DNA of 64,000 bases from Scenedesmus sp. ARA3 (GCA_004335835.1 RWJK01001567.1:99632-163631), one strand, 5' to 3'; shown: positions 43,821-56,224, counted from the first letter of the stretch. The notes: generated by a model not told the origin, from the letters alone. A program made the numbers and translations.

Positions 43821-46006
43821 GTCTCCTTCCTCAGTCGGCCTGGTGCGCAAGAACCTCACTGCCCTGCTGGCGTCCAAGTTCATGGGCCTCACTCCAGAGA
43901 TTGCACTGATGCCAGCCATGCCATTGGCCCCACCACCTCACATGGCACATGGCCACCCACCACACCCCCACATGGCACCCCCAGCAGCAGCAGCAGCAGC
44001 GCCAGGGCCTGCAGCAGCAGCAGCAGGGCCGCACGGGCACCCGCCGCCGCCGCACCCAATGCACCTGGCGCCGCCTGCAGCAGCAGCAGCAGGAGTGCCG
44101 CCTGCTGCTGTGGCTGTGCCGCCACCTGCAGCAGCAGCAGCGGGGCAGGTGGTGCCTCCAGGACCACCCCCTGCAGCAGCAGCTGGCCAGCAGCAGCCAC
44201 GGGGGCCCCCACACCCTGCTGCAGTGCCGCCGCCAGCAGCAGCAGCAGGAGGCGCGCCTGCAGGGCAGCCGCCGGCGGCTGTGCCAGCGCCTGCAGCAGC
44301 AGCAGCAGCAGGTGGGCCCAAGCCTGGTGAGTGTGCTGCTGTGCTGTGCTCCTATGTTGTGCTGCCGTGCTTGAATTGTGGCTTGACAATGTTTGCATAG
44401 CCCTGTCCTGCCCAGCGCATTGATGCTAGCAGCAACAACAAGGCCACATGTGCAAGGCTCTTGATAGATTGGAGCGCTAATGCTCTGCCCATGACTCTGC
44501 TGCTTTTGTTCCTGTGTGCGTTTGTACTGCTGCCGCTGCAGCTGGCGTGCCGCTGACTGTCAGTGACCTGGAGCAGTCACTCTTCATGCGCCATGCCTCA
44601 CCAGCAGCAGCAGCAGCACCAGAGCCCAGCAAGCCAGGCACGCCACCCATGCAGCAGCAGCAGCAGCAGCAGGCACCAGCTGCGCCCCCTGCAGCAGCAG
44701 CGCCAGCAGCAGCAGCAGCAGCAGCAGGACCTGCTCCCGGCTACCCGGCCCCGCAGCAGCAGCCCAGCAGCTACTACCAGCAGCCACACAGCAGCTACCG
44801 CAACCCGCCAGCAGCAGCAGCGCCAGCAGCGGCACCTGCACCAGCAGCAGCAGCGCCAGCAGCACAGCAGCCACCGCAGCAGCAGCAGGGCGTGTACCAG
44901 CAGCGCAACGCGCCAGCAGCAGCGGGGCCTGCAGCAGCAGCAGCAGCAGCAGCAGCGCAGTATGTGCAGCAGCAGCGGGCTCCTGCCCCTGCAGCAGCAG
45001 GCAGTGGGGCGCCGGGTGCCCCAGCAGCAGCAGCAGCAGGTGGTGCTGCAGCTGGCGGTGCTCCTGGGCAGTCCCAGCAGGCTCGGCAGTACATTGCTGT
45101 GCCAACAACCAGCGGCAGGTGAGGTGCTGGGCTTGTTCAGAAAACAACAGTACAATCAGTTGCATGCACGCAACCTATTAGTACATCCTATATGGTTGTG
45201 TGTTCTTCTGTGCTTTGCTACAACTGCAAGCAGGCAGCAGGTGTTGTGTGCAGGACAGTGCGCGTGGTTTTGCTGTGTGACAATGTCAGCACCTGCAGTG
45301 CGTCAAGCTGGTCTGGCAACTGGCTGGCAGCGTTTGCGTTGGTGTGCAATCGACGGACATCATTTTGGGGACACACCTTTTGCAGCAGTATATATCCTGC
45401 CCGACGTGTGCTTAACCTTACCCCGTTCCTGCAAAGGTGGTGGCAGCCAGGCAGGCTTCAGTTCGCAGCAACCCTCCTTTGCCTTCTGCTGTGCTGTTTC
45501 TCCTCACCACACCTTCCTCATGCACTGCATCTGTGTTACCTGTCATTTCTGCTTTCTCTTCTGCTTTTGTCATTCTTCGCAGGGGCCGCTACAGGGACCC
45601 TCCAGGTGGCGCCAGGGGCGGCGGCTTCTCCGGCAACAACAGCAGCAGGGACGGCCCAGGCAGCAGCGGCCGGCCCGGCGGTGGCGGCGGCGGCCCAATG
45701 GGCGGCCCACAGCGGGACGGACCACAGGGCCAGGGACAGGGACCCTCTCAGGGTGTGTCCCGGGGAGGCCCCGGCCCGCAGGGACAGGGCCAGGGGCCGC
45801 CACAGGGCGGCGGCAGCGGCTATGGAGGGCCGAGGGCTGGAGGGGAGGGTGGCAACTGGGGTGGCAGCAGCAGCAGCAGGGGCGGCTATGGGGGTCCGAG
45901 GGGTGGCGGTGGCCCCCCTAGGGGTGGGGGTGGGTTTGGCGGGCCGGGGCGTGGGGGCCCGGGACGGATGCCTGGCGTGGCAAACGGGCCGATGGCTGCG
46001 AGCTGA
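41132..46006 (+). CDS. Caprin-like RNA-binding protein with RGG-type tail
   Basis: Seven exons join in phase: 41132-41644, 42196-42264, 42557-42673, 43130-43184, 43835-44326, 44542-45118 and 45583-46006 (TGA), giving 748 aa. After MAGKKKNPAAAAAPEP, residues about 25-80 (VLIVLKKRLRAANKKLRKIE; EINEEQRALL; LEKLSTLLCQAL) match the coiled-coil start of the Caprin-1 dimerisation region. A helical middle follows (LQLLYFAQLFDPEKGYYTHV; LSEQDLLGLAAAGRLLMARP; KNLTALLASKFMGLTPEIAL). The second half is Ala/Pro/Gln-rich and ends in a Gly/Arg tail with GRYRDPPGG, GGYGGPRGGG and GGGGFGGPGRGG. Animal caprins bind RNA through such tails and build stress granules with G3BP; a cytoplasmic RNA-granule role here is inference. 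Start choice: first ATG of the exon, in a ccatggccggc context. Confidence 0.75.
42812..42860 (+). repeat. 3'-edge copy of Caprin-like exon 42557-42673
   Basis: HSQGVASAMAAAQ followed by gtgcgctgctgctgctg repeats the exon end, donor and first intron bases. Confidence 0.9.
43432..43765 (+). repeat. Three upstream copies of the first half of exon 43835-44326
   Basis: Units encoding RKNLTALLASKFMGLTPE start near 43447, 43573 and 43705, each after a CTG-rich tract. Only the third keeps an AG acceptor, and only the fourth (the real exon) opens into a long frame. Confidence 0.9.
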
Positions 46007-47325
46007 GGGGGTGTGCTGAGATTTGTGGGTGGTTGGGGGCCGGATGCTGCGGTGCAGCGGGTGTTGGCAGTTCTGCAGCTGGTTTTCGTGCAAGTCATGT
46101 GCGACCTAAGCAGTGCATTGGCATGCGCAGCTGCTCGCTGACAGCTGCATGCGCTGCGCCTGATGCACCTAAAGGTTGCTGGAAGCAGCGCAGGTTTTGC
46201 TTGGTGCACAATCGGACCTTGACAGAGGGGTTGTTTTTGGATCACATATGCAGGTACATATTTGATAGTTATGCAGGTTTGTGTACTTGTGGGTGTTGCA
46301 GCCATGTTGGTGGGTTGGCGGGCAGGTGCGTTGCTGGTCTGCCCAGCGTGCTGCAGGACACGTGCTGCTGCTTGGTTGCTCAGCGCTGTCATGGTGTACT
46401 TGCTTGATCGATTGCACATGGGGCTCATCTTGCAAAACATCATTGTTTCGCGTGGATTGTAGCGGTTGGCTGCGTCGCTGACCTGGGATCTTTTGAGCAA
46501 TGCATGCTGCCGCGCTGCGCGCGTGCATCTGTGCGCGCCCTCTCTTGCCCTGCTGCTTGGTGAATAGTGCTGTTTGTTGTGCATGTTTCGTGGTTGTCCG
46601 GACGCTGCGCGTGAATGTGTGCAGAGACTGTGGTGCTTGTTACTGCAGCGTACAGCTTCTGCTGAATTGTCGGCTTGCCTGCACTCTGTACTTTTGCAGC
46701 ATCTGCACTGTGCTGCGCACATGCAATGCAAGCTGTATGGTGCGTTGTGCTGCATCGATTGATTGCATGTAGTGCTCGGCACCAGCAGAACCCCATGACA
46801 GCGCTGCCAAGAACTGTGCATGCACATGCACATGCTGAGTATGTTGCTCGTCATTGTTGCGGTTCATGCCAAGCTGAAGAGCAGCAAGTTGCGTAGCGTT
46901 GTTCGAGGCGTGCGGCTGTTGCGGTGTTCTTTTGGCTGTGCAGCAGGCTGATGTGTGCATCTACAGCTGCAGCAACAACCCGGTGACCTGTATCACTGGT
47001 TGTTCTGCAGCTGACATGAAGCAGCTGCCTGTTTGCCTGGAGCTGCTGCTGACGCTGCATCGGACAATGAGGATGGTGCTGTTGTTGAGCTACCGCATCA
47101 AGTTGTGTATCAAATGTTAGAACTTGCAAGCTTGCTTGGCAGTGTAAGACAGTACATTTGCCTTGGCTCGGAGCTGCTGAATCTGTATTGGACAGATGAG
47201 CAAGGAGCTGATGATGATGAGATGAGCAAGGAGCTGCAAGCGAGCCACCGCATAAAGTTGAGTACCAGATAAAAGGATTCTGCAAGACTATTTAACAAGG
47301 TGAGAAAGTAAGTGTCTACACTGTC
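46007..47325. other. Interval with no supported gene
   Basis: It holds the 3' flank of the Caprin-like gene. A plus-strand frame at about 47040-47270 (VVYQMLELASLLGSVRQY) looks somewhat protein-like but lacks any link to other exons. Confidence 0.45.
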
Positions 47326-47383
47326 AGTGTCACGGAGCTTATGGCTTGATGGGTAACATGATGATGATGAGTGTCACGGAGCT
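47326..47383 (+). mobile_element. 30-base (ATG)n-tailed insertion with 14-base direct repeats
   Basis: The 14-mer agtgtcacggagct occurs at 47326-47339 and 47370-47383. Exactly 30 bases lie between (tatggcttgatgggtaacat followed by gatgatgatg). The core matches the insertion at 40308. An extremely short non-LTR or SINE 3' end is the simplest reading. Confidence 0.65.
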
Positions 47384-47952
47384 CGGCGCAGCAACTGTAA
47401 ACCCCAAGCAGCAATGGCCATCCGCCAGGCGGGTGGCGGTGTCACCCACCCAATCAGCAGGCTGCAAGGTGAACACGTACAGCCGCTCAGCCTGAAGCAC
47501 CATCTCAAAAGCCAGGCAATCCATGTGGCATGCTCCTGCACTGCATTCCCGCGCAACACTAGCAGTGTGTGCGCCACGTGTGTGTTTTGGGGTGCAGTCA
47601 GTCCGCTGGCCCAGAAACCGCAAGTACAACTGCTGATATTCTTCGTTTAAATGACTTTGCAGTATATCTGCATCACCAGCGGCCACAGGCCTGAGCGAAG
47701 CAAATGGTTGTTACGGTACAGCGGGCCGCGTGCGTGGCCGCGGTGTGGCGTTCAAGATGTCAAAGACGAGGTTCTGCCTGGCAGTGCCAGCGAACCTGAA
47801 CTCCAATGCCGACTACGAAAATACATACTGTTGCTTTGCTGCATATGGTCTCAATGTCAAGGTGTAGGGGTCAAACTCATGCGGTACACTATCGACTGTT
47901 TGAACAGCACAGCTGTGCAAACGCCAACAATCTATCGCTTCCGTAGCATAAA
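47384..47952 (-). pseudogene. Continuous protein-like frame interrupted by TAG and TAA
   Basis: From an acceptor-like cacatttcag at 47953-47962 one minus-strand frame stays protein-like for about 190 codons, free of triplet runs: FDPYTLTLRPYAAKQQYVFS, a TAG at 47813-47815, LEFRFAGTARQNLVFDILNA, a TAA near 47714, ILQSHLNEEYQQLYLRFLGQ, MDCLAFEMVLQAERLYVFTL, ending GHCCLGFTVAAP where the 30-base insertion sits. Both stops are in the same frame with no frameshift. Options are a pseudogene, two or three exons with very short introns, or read-through. The family is not recognised. Intact neighbours use TAG and TGA as stops, so code reassignment is unlikely. Confidence 0.4.
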
Positions 47953-48158
47953 CTGAAATGTGCAGTAACAGGAGTAGGAGTTGGTCGCACAAATGCAAAT
48001 TTGCCGTGCTGGGTGAGTGCTGTGGGTTGACTGGTGTGTCGAGCGACGTTGCCACCAGAAGCGTATAATGTTCGTGTTATCCTTTGCTAACATCCACATC
48101 TGCACGTTTCCATGTTTTGACAACGCTGCTGCTTGCTGTTTGCTTTTGGTAATCAGTT

Positions 48159-49381
48159 ATGCTAGCTGCCAGCAGCAGCTTCCAGTGCTGCAGCAGCAGG
48201 CAGCTGCGGCAGATGCTGGGTGCAAATGCTGCTGCTTGGAGCTCGGCCATCAGCGTTAAGTCAAACCGTCTGCTCATACCAGTGCTACCAGCAGGCGCTG
48301 CAGCACAACAGGGCCCCTGCCCTGAGCCAACAGACAACCTCATCAAGCTGCCTTTCACAGTCAGGTTCACACGCAGCAGCAGTTCAAAAGTTCCTGCAAG
48401 CGCTGCTGTGTCGTTCCAGGCAGATGTAGCAGGCGAAAAAGGCAGCAGGGAGCAGATAGTGCTGCAGCCATGCAGAGTGGAGCTGGACCAGCAGCAGCTA
48501 GAAGCGCCAGTGCATGGCCAGTCACAGCAGCAGCAGCAGCAGCAGATACAGCTGCAGCAGCAGCTGCAGGCTCAGCCAGCAGTTGCAGCCTTGCTGCAGG
48601 AAGAGCCGCCGCAGCAGCAGCATCAGATACAGCTGCAGCAGCCAGCCTTCTTGCAGGACGGCCAGCAGCTGCTGCAGGACAGCAGGGACGTGAGCTATGT
48701 GGCATACTTCAGGCATCTGCCGAGGTCAATGTGCGGCAAAACGCCAAAGGTGAGGCTGTGCTGCATGATGCAACAGTAGCAGCAACTAGACAATGTACAT
48801 GCTACACGTTGATATGATATGGCATGCTGCATCCCAGAAGTAGGCGTCTGTGTTTGCAGTGGCTTGCTCAAGTTGGGACTGCAGCAGCGGTGCACCTGGG
48901 AAGGCACCCTGAACAAATCAAACGTATATGCCCGATCACCTTCATGGCATGGCATGCAACATGCAGCCACGCGCGACAGCCATGTAGCTAGCTAGGCAGG
49001 GCTGCCGGTGTTGGCGGAGTCGCTTGTTAGATTATACAATGCCGTGAAATACGAGGCTGGTCATAAGCTCGCCAGCTCCTCAGTTCTCGTATGTTCACTC
49101 CCACATGCGGCTTACATGGTGTATGTTATACTTATGTAACCTGCATGCTTGCTTTGCTCCAACTGCAGGCCATCATCACAACAACATTGGGCTGGCAAGG
49201 ACAGCCGCAGCAGGCAATGAGCACCACATCAAACACAGTGGACCTCCTGCTGTATGGATGCGCTTTTTTCATCGGCGACGCTTCTGCAGAGGAGCCACAG
49301 ACACCTGAGGGCATGCCTGCGCCGCAGATGAAGGCCGCTTCTGCACGCAGCAAGCGCATCGACACGCCAAACTACAGCTGA
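48159..49381 (+). CDS. Unrecognised 267-aa protein, possible organelle targeting
   Basis: Two exons join in phase 0: 48159-48749 (cca aag|gtgagg) and 49169-49381 (aactgcag acceptor, TGA). The N-terminus MLAASSSFQCCSSRQLRQML is rich in Ala, Ser and Arg without acidic residues, as in plastid or mitochondrial presequences. The body reads LIKLPFTVRFTRSSSSKVPA, VSFQADVAGEKG and QIVLQPCRVELDQQ, then a Gln-rich insert (about residues 115-170), DVSYVAYFRHLPRSMCGKTP, and in exon 2 AIITTTLGWQGQ and VDLLLYGCAFFIGDA with a basic end. I do not recognise the family. The stretch after the stop (LVRVLRRQCQICFINNS from an alternative acceptor near 49378) could be an alternative last exon. Confidence 0.55.
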
Positions 49382-51110
49382 ACCTGGTGCGCGTGCTGCG
49401 GCGGCAGTGCCAGATCTGCTTCATCAACAACTCTTGGGGCAGGAGTGACAGCAGAACACAAGCTGATGTGCCGATTCTGGTGCGTTGATACTGCAACATT
49501 CGTTTCATTTTATCACTTGGGCAGAGAGAAGGAGGTGAAACACAAGACGTTAGTCTAAGCAGTGGTAAGGAGAAGCCAGTTTTCATGACCAGCTGAGCCA
49601 GCGGGCTTATCTCTTGGGCGGGAACTGGCGGCGGAACGCAAAAAAGTTTTGTCTAAAAAGGGGTCAGCTGAAGCCTGTTTACTGAATCCATGACCAGCTC
49701 AGCCGACGGCTACACTGGACTGTGTGCCAAGGCAGTGACAGCAACACCAAGCTGCACAATAGATTGAATCAGCAACCGCATGCATCATGTTCACTCCTAC
49801 AGCTGCGCAGTCTCAAGCGCAACCGCATCTGCTTCTTGTGCTTGGGTTGTCCGGCGCCACTGCTGTGCGTCACGCGGCAGCCATGCCTAGTCTGCGTCAG
49901 CGCAACTCAAGACTCCAAGATAGCTATAGGCTGGTACCTGGGGTTTGTATGCTAGTAGCTGGCGCAGGTGAGCCGCGCGCCCGCTGCAGTAGATTGTGCT
50001 CCAAAACTGCTGCTGTTATGGGATGGTGCTTTCTTTGGTTGCACGGTCTGGGAAACCCACTTTTTGGTAGAGTGGGCGAGAAAGGAGGTCTGGTTGCCTT
50101 GAGGCATTGGACCGTGTACATGTGCTGTGCTGTTTGTTTTTGCGCAAGTGAAAGACATGGGGTGGGGAGAACCCAGCTGCAGCCAGCTGGCAGTCAACAA
50201 GTATGCAAGATGTTTTGCTTTGACTTGCTTCATTGAATCAATGTGTTACAGTAACAGCTGCTTACTAAGCAATAGTATCACAAGATACGCAAACCAGCCA
50301 CCACAGACTACGATATCCTGCCACTTGACGTATGTAGCATCTGCTGTTATCAGCATCCCTGTGCCAGCGCCAGGGTTTGCATGTGCTGATTTTCAGGGTT
50401 TTGTTTGTCAGGGTTTTGTCGGGGTTTAGCCACAGCAGGCGTCAGGGAGGCTGTTGTGCCTGCGGCATGCGGCGTCGCCACCCAACTTACAGCCGGCATC
50501 ACGGTGACATGCCTTGCGAGAGCAGTTGCGGGTTGTCGCGGGACGGGTTTTTTTCAAGATCAGATTGTCAGAGGTGTGTCATGTGCGGTAGCTGCGCCCC
50601 ACCAGTGGTGCTTCCGGAGGGTGCAGCATGATGTTGCATGGGAATGGGTGTGCGCATGCGGCGCCTGTGTGAGCGTGTTGTTCTGCGCCCATGCAGCAGA
50701 GCATCCTTGCTATGCCGTACTGTTGGCGGACTTGTTTCATCCGCGGCTTTGTTGCAGCATGCAGACTAGGCAGTTGGTCAAGCGACGCTTGTGGCGATTG
50801 CTTGCACCACAGTGTGGGCTTTTGAGTGCTGATGTACACAGTGCAGACGCCCTCTGAGGCAGCAAGTACAATTAATCTGATCATATAAGACGGATGCCAA
50901 CGTTCGCTGGCACCAACTGTAACAAGCTTCTTATGCTTACACCGTAAGGGTGAGCATTATGCCAAGACAGAATTTGCACTTAAGCGGGTGACTCAACCAG
51001 AGCTGCATGCATGCATACAGATGGGCATTTTTTGCTCCCTGCGTGCCGTTGTGTAACCAGCACCAACAACAAGAAAGGAATGCCATCATGGTAATGCAGA
51101 CAACAACTGC
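49382..51110. other. Interval with no supported gene
   Basis: Between the 267-aa gene and the convergent glycosyltransferase gene. A possible alternative exon lies at 49379-49490, and a similar block (LRSLKRNRICFLCL) at about 49798-49840. Otherwise nothing is recognisable. Confidence 0.45.
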
Positions 51111-52829
51111 TCAATCGGTTGAAACGCGTGGTCGTGAGTCAGACATGTAGCTCTGCAGCAGGTCCACTGTCAGCTGCTGCAGATAGTATGGTGCAAATAG
51201 CTTCTCCCACCGGTACCTCCTGCCAGCAGCAGTCAAATTGGCATAAGCACCCTGCAGCAGCGGCAAGCTAAGATCATTCCACGACTTGACTATCAGCACT
51301 GGCAGATCCTCATACATGCTGTCACGCACAGATGACTCAACAATGGGAGTGCTTCCTGCAAGCAAAGCTTCCCATGTCCGATGTGTGTCAACACCATTCC
51401 CAACAGGCGACAGCACAAACTTGTACTGCCGCATTGTTTGCAAGTACTCCTCCACTCGCCACACATGCTCAAATTCCCCAGATCCAGCTGCAGCTGCACA
51501 CGCTCGCTGCGACGGCTGCAACAAAGTGACATTTTGCTGAGGCTCAGAAGCTTTTTTGAATAGTGCCTTGGCTGCTGCTACTGCCTTGCGCCGCTTACCC
51601 CTGCTAGGACCCCACACTGCATTGTCAGATGACCCTTCAGTCATCTTTACAAACAGCAGGTTTGCCTTTGGCACTTTGAAGTTGGCTGCTGGGTCCCGCA
51701 CCCACTTGCTGAACACTGCTAACAGTTTGTCCTTGTTTTCGTCCTCTGCATGGTGTGCTGGTATCCTCCAGTTCCACTTGGGTCCTAAGGGGAGGTGTTT
51801 GAGCTTGGGATGGGCCATAACCACATTGGGGCCCCACCTGCATGCAGGCAGGTGCAGACAGAGAAGGAGCTGGTATCTTGCAAGTCTGCAGCTTCATACG
51901 GGCATATCAGCACCAACAATGCAGTGCAGAGCCGATGTACGGGGATGCAGGGTGCGTGGCGTGTCCCGCAGGCACAGTGCTATAGCTGCATGTTGTAAAA
52001 GCTCACACGACGTTCAAACCTTGCAGCCGCTGCAGTTGGCAAGCTGCTGGACGGCAGATGACACCGCGGCTGCGGCACACACAGCTATTGCTGGCATGGG
52101 GCTGGCATGAGGCGGCCGGCTAGCAAACGCTTACACCTGCTAAGCGCATTGCATTGTGACAGATGTCTTGACATATGCCGCATGGGCCCTCAAAAGCACC
52201 CACCATGACACCACCATGCTACTGTTGAGGATGGCATCCACATGAGGCCGCCAGCTGCCAGCATTATCTCCATGTGCCCAAGGCAGGCACTCGTCATGAT
52301 TTGAATTTGAAACCAGCACCACTCTGTGCTGCAGCTGGCCCACCACAGCTGCAAAGGCAGGCACATCTGGGGGATGTAAAAACAGTATGCTGGGCCCTGT
52401 CAGATTTAAGCTGCTGCCAGGGCTGAAAATCTGGTGGGCGTAATCGAAGAAGATGTCATTTCCTACAAAAGGGAAGCTGGAGGTTGTGCTGTGGCTGCAG
52501 GAGCCTATGCTGCCGGGTTTGCTGAAGCTGCTAGCGCCAGCTGCAGCAGCAACTGCAGCTGCAGCGCCTTCAGGCCTGCTGCTACTGTTGCAGCCTGGAT
52601 GTGCTGCTGCCCTGCCTAGAGCTGCTTTGATTCTGGCTAATGGTTGTGTAGGAGGGAGCCAAGGGGCTTGATCTGCTGCCGTTCTGACTTGTAGGGGCTG
52701 TAGCGCCTGCTGCAGCAAACCTATCTCCTGTAGCACAACGAATACCAGCAGCACAGCACCAACAAGCACTGCACCAAGTGGGCCTGTTAAGATGCTGCGC
52801 TGGGCAGGCTTCTCGTGGCTGTTCAACAT
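51111..52829 (-). CDS. Type II membrane exostosin-like glycosyltransferase (RXYLT1-C-like domain)
   Basis: Two exons, 52829-52204 and 51837-51111, join in phase 2 (tg|g, Trp) for 450 aa. A short cytoplasmic tail (MLNSHEKPAQRS) precedes a membrane helix at about residues 13-35 (ILTGPLGAVLVGAVLLVFVV) and a Gln/Ala stem, so a Golgi type II topology is expected. The lumenal part includes NDIFFDYAHQIF, SILFLHPPD and the junction VVSWWGPNVVMAHPKLKHLPLG. The family signature is at residues about 347-375 (YKFVLSPVGNGVDTHRTWEA, then LLAGSTPIV), followed by YEDLPVLIVKSWNDLS. In exostosin/RXYLT1-type enzymes this block belongs to the nucleotide-sugar domain. Donor and acceptor sugars cannot be read from sequence. 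Unlike most genes here it shows no obvious exon-edge copies. No second gene shares its context. Confidence 0.8.
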
Positions 52830-55800
52830 TGAGAATTCTGCATGGTTCGTGGCTCAAAAACACAGACTATCGCGGAGCAGGGCCGATGCTGTTGCGTCAA
52901 GCTCAGCGTGAAGGCGTACTGCGGCAGGGAACACGATCCTAAACTTGCGTATTGAGCACGGCGTTTGATGAAGTGTTTCTCCAAGAAATGTTATTTTCTT
53001 GTGGAAAAAGAGCATAATTTGGCTGCAACACCCCCGGGGTGATCGTTTGTCTGCTGGTGACCAATCCAAGGTTAACCTTGGATAGATCGAGCTCACACCA
53101 TGCTGATGAACGTAGCTTGCACAGGTGGCAATGACATCAATGCACTTGACATCGTACTCTTGTCGTTCTGCCGCAAAGGTAGATGTCCTGTCACAAAGAG
53201 GGGCGGGGGCGTAATCCCTCCGGCTGATCACACAGCGACAACCACGCAACAACCATCCTCTGGTGGTGGCCTTGCATTGCACTTTGCAGATGTCTTTGCT
53301 TGACACCAAATGTAACAAGCATTCTTAGACCCTCAACAACCATCACAAGCACTCTTGACCTGACAGATCCTCCCCTGGATAGCCATATGTAGTGCATGCA
53401 TATGCATGCGGAGCGGGCCATCAGGCGCCCTTTGCCTGGTGCATGCCAACGCTGTGGTTTCAACGTCTTACTGTGGCACCACCATCACAGCCTACATGGC
53501 GCTGCGCGTGCACTGCACCTGCCGGCAGTGCAAGCAACCAAGCACTGTGCACCAGCATCATCATCCAATACAACACAATAATGTGTTGAGGATTGCAACC
53601 CCCCTGCAAGCGCTATGCACCCGCATCGTCATCATCCAATACTATACAATACTTTGAGGATTAAAACCTCCCTCAGGCACAAGCGCAGCGAGCCGATGCT
53701 CCGCTTATGAGGATTAGCGTAATTGTACCCAGTCCTTCCGTCATTGGTTGGGCAATCGTAACCACCCACATCAAACAGCACACACCACACAATGCATGGT
53801 GCTATGGCCCATCCCATTGGCAATGACCTGGCAAGTGCAGGACAGGGCGACTTGCTTATAATGCGACGTGGTTTGAAACCACTCGACAGTACGTACGTAC
53901 AACGTGCATGAGCGTCACCGCCTGCATGCAGCTGCTGACAGAGAGTTCGCTATTGCCTGTAAGCGTTTGACCGAAGTGTTGGTCGGAGCTGTGTGCTGAC
54001 TACCGCAGCCCCTAACACCAACACAGTCTACTACAACGACCACTGCGCACGGAGACCTGCGCGAGGCGGTTTGTGTAACATTGCTGCACAACACAGCAGC
54101 AAGGCCCCCACCCCTCCCATCCGCTTCCACCAAACAGCACCGTTATACCAGGCACAAAGGGTAAAAATAACTCCACAACGGCGGACACCCCGGGAAGAAT
54201 AAATCCACAACCGCAGGCATACGCACTCAAGCAAGCAGCAGCATAGCACGGACGCCACATGTGGCATCTGTGCCCGCCATGCTAGCACAGCCTGTGCCGC
54301 TCGTCTGCCTGGATGCCCGGCTTTTCCCCAACACACTATCTACCATAACGTGCAGCAGCAAGGCCCCACCCCTCCCGCCCGCTTCCACCAAACAGCACCG
54401 TTATACCAGGCACAAAGGGTAAGAATAACTCCACAACGGCGACACCCCGGGAAACATACCTCCGCAAGCGCTGGCACACGCACTCGAGCAAGCAGCAGCA
54501 TAGCACGGACGGCACATGTGGCATCGGCTTCCTCCATGCTAGCACGGCATGTGCCGCCCATCTGCCTGGATGCCCGGCTTTTCCCCAGCACACTTTTCCA
54601 CCATAACGTCACCTGTTCAGAAAGAAAAACCACCAGAACGTGCAAGGGTTCAAGCCTGTCAAGCACGTGGCAGCTGGGGAAAAGCCCACCCCAGCTGCCG
54701 AAGCTGCTCAATCGCTCAGAACACGCGCAGCACTGACACAGCTATCAATGGACAGTTTTAGGCATGGTGAAATGCACAACCATCCACCCTGCAGGAAATG
54801 CTGGTCCACAAGCCCCCCTGCCCGAGGCTCCTGGCACTCCGCTGTGTGTCCCAGTAGAATGCAGTGCTCGTCTGCTTGCATGCCTACAAACACAGGCCCT
54901 CAGTAAACACACACAACCCTTGCAGGACAATTCAGCCCTGCGGCAGCAGCTGCCCAGGCAGACACAGCAGCCAACAGGGCCACAGCCAGAGCAGCGGACT
55001 GCCTGCCGACGCCAGCATAGGTTGCGCGCACCAGATATAGTAATCTGTGCTCAAGTCGACACCCGAATGCAGCTGATGTGACGCCTAATATCTGGCATGC
55101 GGATAAGCTCACACCTGCTAATGCAAGTTGGGTGCGCCCATGGGGTCATGCATTTGGTCAACTCCTTGTTTCCACACATCACATAACAAGGCATCTCAAG
55201 CGGCGCCGCATCTGCCTGCGGCGCATCCCTACATGCCAAAGCAGGTGCGCACCAACAGTTGTGCGCACACGTGCGTTTGCAAAAGCAACTTGGCACCTGC
55301 AGGCGCCAAACACGCGCGCAGTAGCTCTCGCCAGACCCATGATGCACCCTGCAAACATTTCACGAAGTGCCCGTCTGCATACAGCAAACTGCCAAACAGG
55401 GGCAAAGTCAACAAGCTAGCCACACGATTGCAGAAAACACTTGCGGCATGCCCGCCTCCTCAAATGGTACGGCCGCACACTTGAGCAGCAGCAGCAGCAA
55501 CAAGAGGAGCACGTGCTGTGCAAAGGTTGCTGCGGTTTGCAATGCCGCATGCGCAGGGTTGTGATGCAAACTGATGCAATGGGGCGCCAGGCCTGAGGAG
55601 CAGATCCACAGAAGCACGCAAAGCCAGGCAAACAAGCAAGGCTGATGAGCAATCACTCAGGCAAACCTTTTCAGCCAAACCTCTGAGGCAAACCTTCAGT
55701 GCAAGCCAGATGAGCAGAAACAGCACAGCTGAGACAGGCATCCTGGCAAAGCCGGCCATACGGGTGTTCACAATGCTAGCAGCCTACGCGTTGTGTGAGA

Positions 55801-56150
55801 GACACAAAGTGACAGTCCAACGCAGTGCAGCTAGCAACACCTGCAGCATGCGCCTCCTGTGCTTTGAGCCCCGATGCAATGTGCGAGGGCCAAACAGCTG
55901 CAACCATACACGCGGAAAGTCAGCAGTCTCGCATGTTGTCATGCACATGTTTCTATGCAAGCGCAGCAGTGCACCGGCAGCTGCCCTGCAGCCGCCTCAC
56001 GCGTTAGCAAAGCTGCAGCAACAACTTGACAACCTGTGCACAAGTAGCTTCTCTTCCTCAGGCTTTCTGAAGCATGCACTGCAAGCTGGCTGGTGCACTT
56101 CAGCACAAAGCTGTTGCAGCTGCTCCTGGCTGTCAGCATTTATAAGCATT
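52830..56150. other. Interval with no supported gene, promoter side of the glycosyltransferase
   Basis: No convincing exon. It includes the 258-base tandem duplication at 54095-54606. Sequence elsewhere is fairly non-repetitive with scattered short frames. Confidence 0.45.
54095..54606. repeat. Tandem duplication of about 258 bases
   Basis: Two units (agcagcaaggcccc...atgcccggcttttcccc) begin near 54095 and 54353. They differ by scattered substitutions and small indels. Confidence 0.85.
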
Positions 56151-56224
56151 GCCGCTATTTATGGATGCTCAGCCACCCAACTCTGACACCCCTGCTGCAA
56201 ACCTCTGCTGCACTACCGGAGGAC

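Noticed and set aside
44590..45920. 452-aa plus-strand frame over the Caprin-like gene
   Set aside because: It is a shifted reading of the CAG-rich exon and runs through a clear intron. The Ala/Pro frame fits the splice phases.
47384..47952. Reassignment of TAG/TAA to glutamine, as in some ulvophyte algae
   Set aside because: Intact genes in the same window end with TAG (6439-6441, 24675-24677) or TGA, and no other gene model needs an internal TAG or TAA.
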